Shown one piece after another: positions 9,007 to 17,712 of a stretch of 64,000 nt of DNA (positions are counted from its first letter, which is position 1; each line of letters starts with the position of its first letter). Origin of the DNA: Bog-159 sp035541265 (GTDB lineage: Bacteria > Acidobacteriota > Terriglobia > Bryobacterales > Bryobacteraceae); assembly GCA_035541265.1 (NCBI GenBank), contig DATKNQ010000266.1:6828-70827 (forward strand), read 5' to 3'. Below the pieces are notes generated by a model. The model made no database searches, was not told where the DNA came from, and was given only the letters and a program-made list of their open reading frames with translations. Both the position numbers and the translations under genes were made by a program.

Positions 9007-9848
9007 TTGAGTCTCCTGCAAGCGACCAGCAAGTGCGCCCAGTGCGGATCGCTCAAGTCGCAGATCTGGATCACGGGATGGATCCAGGTCGTGGCATTGA
9101 TAAATTTGCCTTCGCCGATGTACATGCCGGTGTGCGTAATGTGACCGGCGGCGCTGCCGAAGTAGAGCAGATCGCCCGGCTGCAGATCTTCGCGCCGCAT
9201 GGCCGCGACGCCCTGCCAGGCGGCTTGCAGATCGGCATCGCGCGGGATGAGCGTACCGCGCCGGCGGCAGAGCATCTGCGTGAAGCCTGAACAATCGTAC
9301 CCGAAGCTCGACGTGCCGCCCCAAGTGTACGGCAGGCCCAGAAAGCGGCGGCTCAGCGCGATGGTCTCGGCGATCGAGAGCGGCCGCGTATCGAAGGTGA
9401 CGTCTCCAGTCTGCACCCAGCCGGAGCGATCGTCCGGCAGACGCACTTCCAGCCAGCGCGGGTTGTCGGCAGGCTCGGCGATCACTTCGAGGCGCGTCTC
9501 AAACGGCACCGTGACCAGTGGCTGGCGCTTGGTCACGTTCGGCTCGTAGTACAGGTGGGCGAACAGGCTCTCGACCTGCGCCACACGCCCGGCGGAGGCG
9601 TATGGCTTCTCGCCTGCGGCCGGACGGCGCACGTCTGTGAGCGGCATCCAGCCCTTGTAGTCGTCCGGGGTGCGCACTTCTAGCCAGCCGGGCCGTTCCC
9701 CGATGACGCCCACAGTGGTTCCGTAGATCGCCTGCGAGACCACCTCGGTATCGCCGCTCGGCTGCGCGTACATATTCGCCACAGGCTTCAGGACCACGGC
9801 CTGGGGCGCGGACGCGGCGAGCAGAGCCAGGGACATAAACAGGTGCAT
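9003..9848 (-). CDS. Exported SH3 / NlpC-P60 gamma-D-glutamyl peptidase (YkfC-like)
   Basis: A 281-aa cell-wall peptide hydrolase. A signal peptide (about 1-17) is followed by two bacterial SH3 segments (ending near residue 145) and an NlpC/P60 domain. The catalytic Cys is in YDCSGFTQ, the His in HITHTGMYIG and a third polar residue in TTWIHP. The order SH3-SH3-NlpC matches YkfC-type gamma-D-Glu-L-amino-acid endopeptidases. Coupling to an Ala-Glu epimerase gene by an ATGA overlap matches the B. subtilis ykf arrangement. The promoter must lie in the 64-base divergent gap before the monooxygenase gene. Confidence 0.88.
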   Translation of the reverse strand: MHLFMSLALLAASAPQAVVLKPVANMYAQPSGDTEVVSQAIYGTTVGVIGERPGWLEVRTPDDYKGWMPLTDVRRPAAGEKPYASAGRVAQVESLFAHLYYEPNVTKRQPLVTVPFETRLEVIAEPADNPRWLEVRLPDDRSGWVQTGDVTFDTRPLSIAETIALSRRFLGLPYTWGGTSSFGYDCSGFTQMLCRRRGTLIPRDADLQAAWQGVAAMRREDLQPGDLLYFGSAAGHITHTGMYIGEGKFINATTWIHPVIQICDLSDPHWAHLLVACRRLK

Positions 9849-9858
9849 GGTACCTGAT

Positions 9859-9887
9859 TTCAGACTACCAACAGCCCGTGCTATACT
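9859..9887 (+). promoter_or_regulatory. Candidate sigma-70 promoter for the monooxygenase gene
   Basis: TTCAGA and TATACT are separated by 17 bases, placing the transcript start near 9894, just ahead of a GGAGG ribosome site at 9904-9908. It sits in the short divergent gap with the NlpC/P60 gene. Confidence 0.4.
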
Positions 9888-9912
9888 GCCACCCGGCGTT
9901 GATGGAGGCTTC

Positions 9913-11595
9913 TTGAAATTCGGCCTGTTTTACGAGCATCAGATCCCACGCCCGTGGGAAGAAGGCGCGGAGCAGAAACTGCTGCTCGATGCGCTCGAGC
10001 AGATCGAACTGGCGGACCGCGTTGGCATGCACTACGTTTGGGAGGTCGAGCATCATTTTCTCGAAGAGTACTCGCACTCGAGCGCACCCGAAGTTTTCCT
10101 GGCGGCCGCCAGCCAGCGCACGCGGAACATCCGGCTGGGCCACGGCATCGTGCAAATCCCGCCGGGATTCAACCATCCCGCGCGTGTGGCCGAGCGGATC
10201 GCCACGCTGGACCTGATCTCGGGCGGCCGCGTGGAGTTCGGCACCGGTGAATCCGCATCGCAGACCGAGTTGGGCGGCTTCGGGATCGATCGCGCGCTGA
10301 AGCACGCGCAGTGGGAGGAGGCGCTGGACGCCATCACGCGGATGTTCGTCGAAGAGCCCTTCGCGGGTTTCCAGGGCCGGTTCATCTGGATGCCGCCGCG
10401 CAACGTGGTTCCCAAGCCGGCGCAACGGCCGCATCCGCCGCTGTGGATGGCCTGCAGCCGCCGCGAGAGCATCCTGACGGCCGCGCGCAAGGGCATCGGG
10501 GCGCTGTCGTTCTCTTTCATCGAGCCGGAGGAGGCCAAGGCCTGGGTGGATGACTACTACCGCATTATTACCAGCGAATGCACGCCGGCGGGCTTCGCGG
10601 TGAATCCGGACCTGGCCGTGGTCGTGCCGTTTATGTGCCATCCGGACGAGCAGACCGCCATCGAACGCGGCATCGACGGCGCGCATTTCTTCGGCTATTC
10701 GCTGGCGCATTACTATGTGTTCGGCAAGCACGAGCCGGCCCACACGAATATCTGGGAGGAGTTCTTGCAGAACCGCAACACCTACGGCTTCGCGCGCGAC
10801 ATCGTGCGCGCGGGCGACGCGCCGCTGGGTGTGCGGCTGCTGCAGGAAGGCATCGGATCGCTGCGGGGCGCGGTGGGTACGCCGCGGCAGGTCGGCGATC
10901 TGCTGGCGCGCTACGAACAGGCCGGCGTGGATGCGGTAATCTTCGTGGCGCAGGCGGGACGCAATCGTCACGAGCACATCTGCGAATCGATCGAGTTATT
11001 CGCGCGCGAGGTGATGCCGTGCTTTGCGGAAAAAGAAGAGACGCGCGGGAAGGCTAAAATGGACCGGCTGGCCGCGGCGTGCGAACAGGCGTTGCGGCGC
11101 CGTGCCCCGGCGCGCGCGCTGCCGCCTGGCTACGTGATTACTTCGACCGGAGAGCCTTCCACGCCGCCGGCGCTTGCGGGCGGTAAGCGGGCTGCCGCGC
11201 AGAACAGCCTCTTCGCGCGCATGGTGCGCGCGCGCGACGACCGGAAACTGGATCGCCTGATGCGCTTCCGCCTGGTCCAAGGTTCGATCTTCAAAGGCAT
11301 GCGGAAGGCGTTTCATCCCGAACGCGCCCAGGACTTCGCCGCCGAGGTGCAGTATGAGTTGAAGGGCGCGGCCGGCACCGTGCGCTGGCTGGTGCGCATC
11401 GCGAATGGCCGCATCGATACCGCGCCGGGCAAGTCCGCGAATCCCATGCTCACCTTCCGCATGAGCCTGCCGACCTTTGCGCGCATCGCGGCGGGCGAGA
11501 TCAGCCCGGTAACCGCCATGCTCGAGCGCCGCCTGGACGTGGACGGCGACATCGGAAAGCTGGCGCAGTTTACGGAGTTGTTTGTGGATCGCTGA
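9913..11595 (+). CDS. Luciferase-like flavin monooxygenase fused to an SCP2-like domain
   Basis: A 560-aa two-domain protein. Residues 1-360 form a luciferase-like (LLM) F420/FMN-dependent oxidoreductase domain (LKFGLFYEHQIPRPW at the start; EVEHHFLEEYS; GHGIVQIPPGFNHP). The C-terminal 110 residues look like an SCP2 sterol-binding domain (EVQYELKGAAGTVRWLVRI; GRIDTAPGKSANPMLTFRM). The chosen start is TTG at 9913, because GGAGG lies 4 bases upstream and homology begins there; an upstream in-frame ATG at 9847 would sit before the promoter. The SCP2-like part may bind a hydrophobic substrate. It overlaps flgJ tail-to-tail by 26 bases. Confidence 0.82.
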   Translation: MKFGLFYEHQIPRPWEEGAEQKLLLDALEQIELADRVGMHYVWEVEHHFLEEYSHSSAPEVFLAAASQRTRNIRLGHGIVQIPPGFNHPARVAERIATLDLISGGRVEFGTGESASQTELGGFGIDRALKHAQWEEALDAITRMFVEEPFAGFQGRFIWMPPRNVVPKPAQRPHPPLWMACSRRESILTAARKGIGALSFSFIEPEEAKAWVDDYYRIITSECTPAGFAVNPDLAVVVPFMCHPDEQTAIERGIDGAHFFGYSLAHYYVFGKHEPAHTNIWEEFLQNRNTYGFARDIVRAGDAPLGVRLLQEGIGSLRGAVGTPRQVGDLLARYEQAGVDAVIFVAQAGRNRHEHICESIELFAREVMPCFAEKEETRGKAKMDRLAAACEQALRRRAPARALPPGYVITSTGEPSTPPALAGGKRAAAQNSLFARMVRARDDRKLDRLMRFRLVQGSIFKGMRKAFHPERAQDFAAEVQYELKGAAGTVRWLVRIANGRIDTAPGKSANPMLTFRMSLPTFARIAAGEISPVTAMLERRLDVDGDIGKLAQFTELFVDR

Positions 11596-11887
11596 CGGCG
11601 TGCGGCCGGGTCATGCTGGCCACGATCTGCCGGCTCAACCCTAAGCCGCCGCTTTTGGCCAGGGCTTGCGCAAACTGCTCCTCGGCGACCGCGCCCAGCG
11701 TGCCGTTGCCGGTCTCTTCGCCGCTTCCGAGCCACCCGTTCGCATCCCCGCGTGCCTCCTTGAGCATTTGCCCGATCATTAGGGCCTCGAACTGCTGCGC
11801 GGCTTCCGCGAGTGTCTTGGGCTTAGGCGCCGGCGGCGCATCCGCGCCCGGCAGAGGGGCGCTCAGGGTTACTGGCGTACTCATCAA
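11570..11887 (-). CDS. flgJ: Flagellar rod-binding protein FlgJ, N-terminal domain only
   Basis: A 105-aa protein with the FlgJ rod-binding signature (AAQQFEALMIGQMLKEARG followed by a GAVAEEQFAQAL helix). It caps or scaffolds the growing rod in the periplasm. The C-terminal muramidase domain of enterobacterial FlgJ is absent, as in many other phyla, so peptidoglycan opening must be done by another hydrolase. It is the last gene of the minus-strand flagellar operon and its start overlaps the flgI stop by 4 bases. Confidence 0.88.
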   Translation of the reverse strand: MMSTPVTLSAPLPGADAPPAPKPKTLAEAAQQFEALMIGQMLKEARGDANGWLGSGEETGNGTLGAVAEEQFAQALAKSGGLGLSRQIVASMTRPHAVSDPQTTP

Positions 11888-12981
11888 TTCACCTCCAGAT
11901 CGGCTTCGAGCGCTCCCGCCGCGCGCAAGCTCTGCAGAATCGCGATCACATCGCGTGGCGTCGAGCCGATGGCGGCCAGCGCCCGGACCAGTTCTTCCAC
12001 GGTGGCGCCCTCTTTGAGCAATACATCGCGCGCCCGGTCTTCTCTTGCGTTCACCGCCACGCTGGGCTCGACGACGGTGGTCCCTTTGGAATCCGGTAAG
12101 GGCTGCGAGACCTCCATGCTGGTCTGCACTTCCACCGTCAGATTTCCGTGCAGGATGGCCACCGGAGCAATGCGCACATCGCGGCCCATGATGATCGTGC
12201 CGGTGCGTTCATTGATGACGACGCGGGCCGGCTGATCCGCGTTGACCGTCAGCATCTCCATCTCCGCCACGAAGTCGACCGGACGGGCCGTGTAGTCCGG
12301 CGGAATCGCCACGCTCACCAGGGCCGAGTTTTCGGCGCGCGCCGGCCACGATCCGGATTTGCCGTATTTGGCGTTGATGGCCGCAGCCACGCGCGATGCG
12401 GTGGTGAAATCGGCATAGTGCAGTTGCAAATGCAGGACGCTCCGGAGCGCCGCGGATGGCGCCGGGTGCTCCACGATCGCCCCGTTCGGCAGGCGGCCCA
12501 CGGTGGGATGGTTCACGGTCTGACCGTTGCCGGTTCCCCCGGCCAGGAACCCGCCGATCACCACCGGGCCCTGCGCGACGGCGTAAACCTGCCCGTCCGC
12601 GCCTTTGAGCGGGGTGAGCAGCAGGATGCCTCCCTGCAGGGTCGTGGCATCGCCGATCGCCGCGGCGGTGGCGTCCAGACGGATGCCGGGCTGTGCAAAC
12701 GGCGGCAGTGTGGCGGTGACCATCACAGAAGCCATATCTTTCACGCGCAGCGTGGCTCCCGGAACCGAGATACCCATGCGCTCCAGCATATTCGCCAGGC
12801 TCTGCGGCGAAAACACCGTCTGCTGCGTGTCTCCCTTTCCAGCCAGTCCGGCCACCAGCCCGTAGCCGATAAGCTGGTTGTCGCGCACTCCTTCGAGGCC
12901 CGCCAGATCCTTCAGGCGGGTGGCCGCGGTCGCGGGCACAGCTATCGCCGCAGCCGCCAGACAGAGAATCATCCTTCGCAT
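11884..12981 (-). CDS. flgI: Flagellar P-ring protein FlgI
   Basis: A 365-aa periplasmic protein that forms the peptidoglycan bushing of the basal body. A Sec signal (about 1-20, ending PATAATR) is followed by the hallmark RLKDLAGLEGVRDNQLIGYG and GLAGKGDTQ segments, with the full family length. The C-terminal SVAVNAREDRARD and AALAAIGSTPRDVIAILQ-type regions are also conserved. Presence of P- and L-ring genes implies a didermal envelope. It lies 14 bases after flgH. Confidence 0.96.
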   Translation of the reverse strand: MRRMILCLAAAAIAVPATAATRLKDLAGLEGVRDNQLIGYGLVAGLAGKGDTQQTVFSPQSLANMLERMGISVPGATLRVKDMASVMVTATLPPFAQPGIRLDATAAAIGDATTLQGGILLLTPLKGADGQVYAVAQGPVVIGGFLAGGTGNGQTVNHPTVGRLPNGAIVEHPAPSAALRSVLHLQLHYADFTTASRVAAAINAKYGKSGSWPARAENSALVSVAIPPDYTARPVDFVAEMEMLTVNADQPARVVINERTGTIIMGRDVRIAPVAILHGNLTVEVQTSMEVSQPLPDSKGTTVVEPSVAVNAREDRARDVLLKEGATVEELVRALAAIGSTPRDVIAILQSLRAAGALEADLEVN

Positions 12982-12995
12982 TGTGTCTTATCCCT

Positions 12996-13694
12996 CTAGA
13001 ACGGAAGCAGCCCCAGCAGCAGGCGGTACAGAAAATTCGGACGCCGGATGGCGTCTCCCACCACCCCTTTGCCATTGACCGAGACCTCGAGCTGTGCGAT
13101 CAGATCGGATTGCACCACGTTATTCGGCCCCAGGTCGGCGGGCCTCACGACTCCCCGCACCGTGATCATCTGCTCTTCGGAGCTCACGCGAATCTCCTTG
13201 ACGCCTTCGACCACCAGGTAGCCATTCGGCAGCACGTGCACCACGCGCGTGCCCAGCGTGGTGGTGATCACCGTGGTCCGGCCGATGGTGCCGGATCCCT
13301 TGAGCTGCTGGTCCCCGGAAGTGCCGAGCAGGTTGGCCAGCGTGCCGGCGGCCTTTTGCGGCCCAGCCAGTGAGCTGATGGAGGCCGAGGCGCTGGAGGT
13401 GCGCGCGGTCTGCACGTTCCCGGTGCTCACCGCCGAGGCATTCTCGGCCACCTGCACGGTGACCGTGTCATTCACCCGGCTGGCGCGCAGGTCACGTGCC
13501 AGGTCGTTGAACAGGGCCGCGGAGCTCCACAACGAGCCGGCTGAGGCGTCATTATTGGAGCGCGCGGCAGCCATCGCTTCGGCCACGTAGCGGTCGAGCG
13601 CGGTCGGCTGCGGCGCCGCGGGCTTTTTCTTCTGGCCCGCGCACAGCAGGGCGCTGCCCGCCGCCAGAGTCGCGAGAATGCGTTTGGCTTTCAT
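12996..13694 (-). CDS. flgH: Flagellar L-ring protein FlgH
   Basis: A 232-aa outer-membrane ring protein. The N-terminus carries a signal with a Cys at residue 18 (SALLCAG), which matches the lipobox poorly, so lipidation is uncertain. The body shows the FlgH motifs SLWSSAALFNDLARDLRASRV (cut here: SLWS...NDLARD), NDTVTVQVAENASA, VLPNGYLVVEGVKEI and the C-terminal VRPADLGPNNVV. Its start overlaps the flgA stop by 4 bases (ATGA). Confidence 0.95.
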   Translation of the reverse strand: MKAKRILATLAAGSALLCAGQKKKPAAPQPTALDRYVAEAMAAARSNNDASAGSLWSSAALFNDLARDLRASRVNDTVTVQVAENASAVSTGNVQTARTSSASASISSLAGPQKAAGTLANLLGTSGDQQLKGSGTIGRTTVITTTLGTRVVHVLPNGYLVVEGVKEIRVSSEEQMITVRGVVRPADLGPNNVVQSDLIAQLEVSVNGKGVVGDAIRRPNFLYRLLLGLLPF

Positions 13695-14599
13695 CTTCCT
13701 GTTCTTTCTGTTCCGATGCGCGCTAACGGACCGGCAGCCACCACCACGCGCCCGCGATCCGTAACGGTCGCATGGAGAATCTTGCCATTCGCCGGATTAC
13801 GCACCGCGATCACTTCACCGCGCCTGCCCGAGGACTGGGCCTGCCCCTCGAGCAGCACGCGCGCTAATCCGCTGTCGACTTCCACGCGCACGCTCTCGCC
13901 GCGGTAGACCTGGGCCGGCGCGTCGAGCCACGACCCCTCGATGACCGCGCCCGCCGGAATGTACCGTCTGGGCGCCCGCCCGACGACCTCCGCCAGATCC
14001 GGCAGGCCGGGTGGACCTTGATAAGATTCCACATGCAGTTGCGCGCGTTCGATGGGCCGGCCGGGGATCAGCGCGGCAGTGGCGACGACTCTCGTGCCGG
14101 TCACCGCCACGCGCACCTTGGCCCACAAGGGAAAATCGTCCCTGCCCGGCGCGCAGACCGCACCGCGCCACAGGCGCGGAGCGCGACTGGACGGATCGAC
14201 CTGCAACCCCGAGGGCGGAAACCGTAGCTCTCCCGGCGGAATCGGCTGGCGGCTGAAATCGACGATCTCGATGTGCGCCGCCGGCATCACCTTTTGCAGC
14301 GCGGCGGCGATACGATCGGGCGTCAGCGTCTCCAAGGGCCGCGCGAAACAGGCCTCGGCGCCGGGTTCGAGCGCCAGCCCATAGCGTTTCCCCAGACGCG
14401 CCATTTCCGCGGCGGCATAGACGCGGCGGGTGCCCGGCGATGGCGCGAAACCGAGCACCAGCTCCGGAGCCACTGCGGCAAAAGCCGGCACGGCGCGAGC
14501 CATGTCGGCCGCCAGGATCCGCTCGCCCGATACGGAGATGCACTGGGCGCGCAGCGATGCCAGCGCCAGAAATGCGAGCAATGCGATCCGCAGGGTCAT
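13691..14599 (-). CDS. flgA: Flagellar P-ring assembly chaperone FlgA
   Basis: A 302-aa exported protein, with a signal peptide at about 1-18. The C-terminal half carries the SAF-type domain: RPIERAQLHVE, then GRAPRRYIPAGAVIEGSWL and VLLEGQAQSSGRRGEVIAVRN, ending in a conserved NPxNGKILHATVTDRGRV segment. FlgA helps FlgI polymerise around the rod. It overlaps both flgG (4 bases) and flgH (4 bases), which shows tight translational coupling in this ring/rod operon. Confidence 0.92.
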   Translation of the reverse strand: MTLRIALLAFLALASLRAQCISVSGERILAADMARAVPAFAAVAPELVLGFAPSPGTRRVYAAAEMARLGKRYGLALEPGAEACFARPLETLTPDRIAAALQKVMPAAHIEIVDFSRQPIPPGELRFPPSGLQVDPSSRAPRLWRGAVCAPGRDDFPLWAKVRVAVTGTRVVATAALIPGRPIERAQLHVESYQGPPGLPDLAEVVGRAPRRYIPAGAVIEGSWLDAPAQVYRGESVRVEVDSGLARVLLEGQAQSSGRRGEVIAVRNPANGKILHATVTDRGRVVVAAGPLARIGTERTGR

Positions 14600-15390
14600 T
14601 GCTGCACGAGACCGTTGGTCTGCTGGTACATTTCGTTGGCGGCCTGCACGACTTTCGAATTGGCTTCGTAGGCCCGTTGGCTGACGATCAGGTTGACCAT
14701 CTCCTCGACGACGCTCACGTTCGATTGTTCAGTGTATCCTTGCTGCAGGGTGCCCAGACCTTCGGCGCCGCCCGGATTGCCCAGGGTCGGGTCGCCGGAA
14801 GCTTGCGTGGGGGTGTACAGGTTACCGCCCGCCGCGCTCAACCCAGCCGGATTCTGGAAGTTGGCGAGCTGGATCTGCCCGGCGACCTGGGCCGTGGTCT
14901 GGTTGGGTTGCGTGTAGCTCACCGTGCCGTCGGCCGCGATGGTGATCGACTGGGCGTCGGCGGGAATGGTGATCTGCGGCTGCAGGGGGTTGCCATTGGC
15001 AGTCACGACGTTTCCGTTCCGGTCGAGCTGGAACTCGCCGTCGCGCGTGTAGGCCAGTTGCCCATTAGGCTGCAGTACTTGAAAGAAGCCGGGGCCTTGA
15101 ATCGCGACGTCCAGGGGATTCTCGGTCGCCGAAAGGCTGCCCGGAGTAAAGATGATCTCGTTGCCCGCCGGCCGTGTGCCCAGCCCCAATTGCAGGCCCG
15201 CCGGAACAACGGTCTGCTGGCTGGCGGACGCGCCCGGCTGCATGAGGTTCTGATAGAGCAGATCCTGAAACTGGACCCGGCGGACCTTGTAACCGTTGGT
15301 GTTGGCGTTCGCCAGGTTATTCGCGATATTGTCCACGTTCATCTGTTGCGCCGTCATACCGCTGGCGGCACTGAATAGCGCTCGCATCAT
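14596..15390 (-). CDS. flgG: Flagellar distal rod protein FlgG
   Basis: A 264-aa rod protein starting MMRALFSAASGMTAQQMNVD, with the NIANNLANANTNGYK motif of axial proteins and the C-terminal YEANSKVVQAANEM segment. Length and the GFFQVLQPNGQLAYTRDGEF block are typical of FlgG. No signal peptide is present, as expected for a type III export substrate. It follows flgF by 32 bases. Confidence 0.96.
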   Translation of the reverse strand: MMRALFSAASGMTAQQMNVDNIANNLANANTNGYKVRRVQFQDLLYQNLMQPGASASQQTVVPAGLQLGLGTRPAGNEIIFTPGSLSATENPLDVAIQGPGFFQVLQPNGQLAYTRDGEFQLDRNGNVVTANGNPLQPQITIPADAQSITIAADGTVSYTQPNQTTAQVAGQIQLANFQNPAGLSAAGGNLYTPTQASGDPTLGNPGGAEGLGTLQQGYTEQSNVSVVEEMVNLIVSQRAYEANSKVVQAANEMYQQTNGLVQQ

Positions 15391-15422
15391 AAGAATGATT
15401 CTCCTAGCATCTCCGGCGCGGC

Positions 15423-16151
15423 CTAAGAGGCCACCCGGGCAACTTCCTGCGCGTCCTCCTGATTCATCTGCTCACCCAGCGAGGCGGCTTTCTGCAGCAT
15501 CTCGAATTGCCGCATGACCGAAACCAGCCGCACGGCCGACTCCGCCGCTCCCACGTTGGAACTCTCCAGCTTGCCTTGTTCGACCTGGACGCCCGAAGCC
15601 GCTTGCGGATCCGCTGTGCTCCGGAAGTAGCTGTTACCCTGTTTGACCAGCGCGCCGGCCTCGGCGAAGTCTGCCACGGCGAGGCGTCCCAGGACCTGGC
15701 CGTCTTGCGTCACGGTGCCATCCCGCGAAATCTGCAGCGCTCCGGATCCCTGGGCCTGGATGTTGCCGCCCGCCACGGTGCGCACGGCGTATCCCTCCGT
15801 GCTGACCAGGGTTCCCTGGGGCGTCAAATGAAAGCTGCCGTTTCGGGTGTACAGATCTCCCGAGGGCCCGCTCACCGCGAAAAAGCCCTTGCCTGAGAGA
15901 GCCAGATCTAAAGAGTTGCCGGTGGGGCGCAGCACGCCCTGCGAAAAATCGGTCCACGCTGTCTGGATGACCGGCAGCGACGTCGGCGACGCGTCGGCGG
16001 TGGCCGCCTCGGACGACACATAAAGGTTGTAGAACTCGCGGTCCGCCTTATAACCGCCGGTCTCCGTGTTGGCCAGGTTGTTGGCCAGCAGGTCCAGGGA
16101 CTCCATGCGGGAGCGCATCCCGCCCGCGGCCGCGATCGTCAGGTTGTCCAC
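15423..16151 (-). CDS. flgF: Flagellar proximal rod protein FlgF
   Basis: A 242-aa axial protein of the FlgF/FlgG family. The GTG at 16151 is chosen as the start because the N-terminal axial helix (GGMRSRMESLDLLANNLANT) begins just after it; the frame stays open for 17 more codons upstream without family sequence. The C-terminal GAAESAVRLVSVMRQFEMLQKA helix matches FlgF. First gene of the minus-strand flagellar operon; its promoter should lie in the 196-base gap shared with fliK. Confidence 0.88.
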   Translation of the reverse strand: MDNLTIAAAGGMRSRMESLDLLANNLANTETGGYKADREFYNLYVSSEAATADASPTSLPVIQTAWTDFSQGVLRPTGNSLDLALSGKGFFAVSGPSGDLYTRNGSFHLTPQGTLVSTEGYAVRTVAGGNIQAQGSGALQISRDGTVTQDGQVLGRLAVADFAEAGALVKQGNSYFRSTADPQAASGVQVEQGKLESSNVGAAESAVRLVSVMRQFEMLQKAASLGEQMNQEDAQEVARVAS

Positions 16152-16347
16152 GCCACCCTCACGCCAGTGGCGAAAGCAAGCCGGCAACCGAAGGCTGAGC
16201 ATGCAAAAACAACGGTTTGCCGGGGGCGGCCGGGCAACTTTCTGCCGCAGCGCGGGCCCGCGCCAAGATCTTGCCGCGGCTTGCGAGCCTAACTGCTTGG
16301 GAATTCAGCGCGACGCGTCTGGCTAGCCGGGTGCACCGTTCCAGGCC
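16152..16347. promoter_or_regulatory. Divergent flagellar intergenic region with candidate -24/-12 sites
   Basis: This gap separates the two divergent flagellar operons. On the minus strand, GG (16275-16274) and GC (16263-16262) are exactly 10 bases apart, in a CGGCAAG-ATCT-TGGCG context. On the plus strand, TGGCTAG-CCGG-GTGCA at 16320-16335 also has GG-N10-GC. Both are partial matches to the sigma-54 consensus TGGCACG-N4-TTGCA, and a sigma-54 activator is encoded in the same locus. The plus site would start transcription almost at the fliK start codon, which weakens it. Confidence 0.35.
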
Positions 16348-17712
16348 GTGATCGCTGCGTGCTCTCAATTACTGGCCGGTTCCGCCGCCAGCGGCGTGGG
16401 CGCCGGGAATGGCACCGCGGACGGGAAGACAGCTCCATCCTCCGCAGCATCCGCCTTCTCCTCGTTCCTGGACGGCTATCTGGTGGACAGCCACAGTTCA
16501 GGAGCGTCGAAGGACGACAATCCACAGACCCCATCGCGCGACAAGAAGGAATCGGACGACTTGCCTGCTCCCGCTCCGGTCCCGGTTGCCGTGGTGGCCA
16601 CCAGCCCGCTCACGCTGGGCCTGGAGCTGCTGGATCATCCGGCTTCCCAAGACGCGGGCGGGGACCAAAAGGACACCCGAGATCGGGCCGCCGCGGCCGC
16701 CGCCGCGAGCGCGGTTCCGGTAGCGCAAAGGGGGCCGCTCGCGGGGCTGGCTCCCGGGCTCGATTCACTCGCCGCGTTGGCGGCCGGCGATAGTGGTCAA
16801 CACTCCGGTACGGCCCAGCGCGAGGCGGCTGCGCCGCCGTCCGCGCCCGCACCGGCTTCGGATGCCGCGAGCGAATTGGCGTTTAGCGCCCGGTTGACGG
16901 TTCCTGTGCAGGGCTGGTCCGCCGCGGTGGAGGATCAGCCGACAACCCCGTCTCCGGCTTTCGGCGCGCGCCAGGCCGACTCCGCCCCGCAGGCCAGCCA
17001 GTTGGACTTATCGGCGAAAACGTCAGCGCAGGATTCCTCGTCCGAAACTTCTGGTAATACGCCGGCGGATGCTCGCGGCACCTCCGCGCCAGCGGCGCAC
17101 GCGGCCGTGTCGGCGGTGCCTGCAGTGGTCCGTACCGCCGCCGCTTCCGGCCACCATCCGCAGACGGAGAGCGCAAACGACAGTGCGTCCGAAGCGGTTA
17201 ACGGCGCGGTTGACGGGGCGGCTAGCGCCGCAGCATCGGTCCCCGCCGGGCACGAAGGATCCAGCGCTCCGCAGCCGCCGGCCAGCGTAACGCCATCGGC
17301 CCCCCCGGAGCCCGTGACACCGTCGGCACAGCCCGCCTCCCGCGACGTCTCGCTACGTCTGGGAGAGGGCAACAACAGCGTGGATATCCGCATGGCCGAG
17401 CGCGCCGGAGAGATCCGCGTCACGGTGCATACGCCGGATCGCGACCTCGCCGGTTCCCTCCGCGCGGAATTGCCGGACCTGGTTGGCAAGCTGCGGCAGG
17501 AAGGCTACCAGGCCGAAGCCTGGCGCCCCGCGTCCCCGGCGCATGCGGACACTGGCCGCCGCTCCGGCTCGGATACGCCAGCCTTTCAGCAGGACGCTGC
17601 CGCTGGGCGTAGAGACGGCCGCCGGCCGCCACAGCAACAACAGAAAAATCAATCCCGCTGGGACGGGGAATGGAATGCCAGCCTTGCCCCCGCACAGGAG
17701 TCCCAAATATGA
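16348..17712 (+). CDS. fliK: Flagellar hook-length control protein FliK
   Basis: A 454-aa secreted ruler-type protein. The N-terminal 320 residues are Ala/Ser/Pro-rich and of low complexity, as in FliK rulers. The C-terminal part (about residues 325-395) matches the Flg_hook switch domain: SLRLGEGNNSVDIRMAERAG, then IRVTVHTPDRDLAGSLRAEL and LRQEGYQAEAW. The start is a GTG; an in-frame stop lies at 16324, so no longer version is possible, but a later start inside the low-complexity region is possible. It overlaps flgD by 4 bases. Confidence 0.85.
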   Translation: MIAACSQLLAGSAASGVGAGNGTADGKTAPSSAASAFSSFLDGYLVDSHSSGASKDDNPQTPSRDKKESDDLPAPAPVPVAVVATSPLTLGLELLDHPASQDAGGDQKDTRDRAAAAAAASAVPVAQRGPLAGLAPGLDSLAALAAGDSGQHSGTAQREAAAPPSAPAPASDAASELAFSARLTVPVQGWSAAVEDQPTTPSPAFGARQADSAPQASQLDLSAKTSAQDSSSETSGNTPADARGTSAPAAHAAVSAVPAVVRTAAASGHHPQTESANDSASEAVNGAVDGAASAAASVPAGHEGSSAPQPPASVTPSAPPEPVTPSAQPASRDVSLRLGEGNNSVDIRMAERAGEIRVTVHTPDRDLAGSLRAELPDLVGKLRQEGYQAEAWRPASPAHADTGRRSGSDTPAFQQDAAAGRRDGRRPPQQQQKNQSRWDGEWNASLAPAQESQI

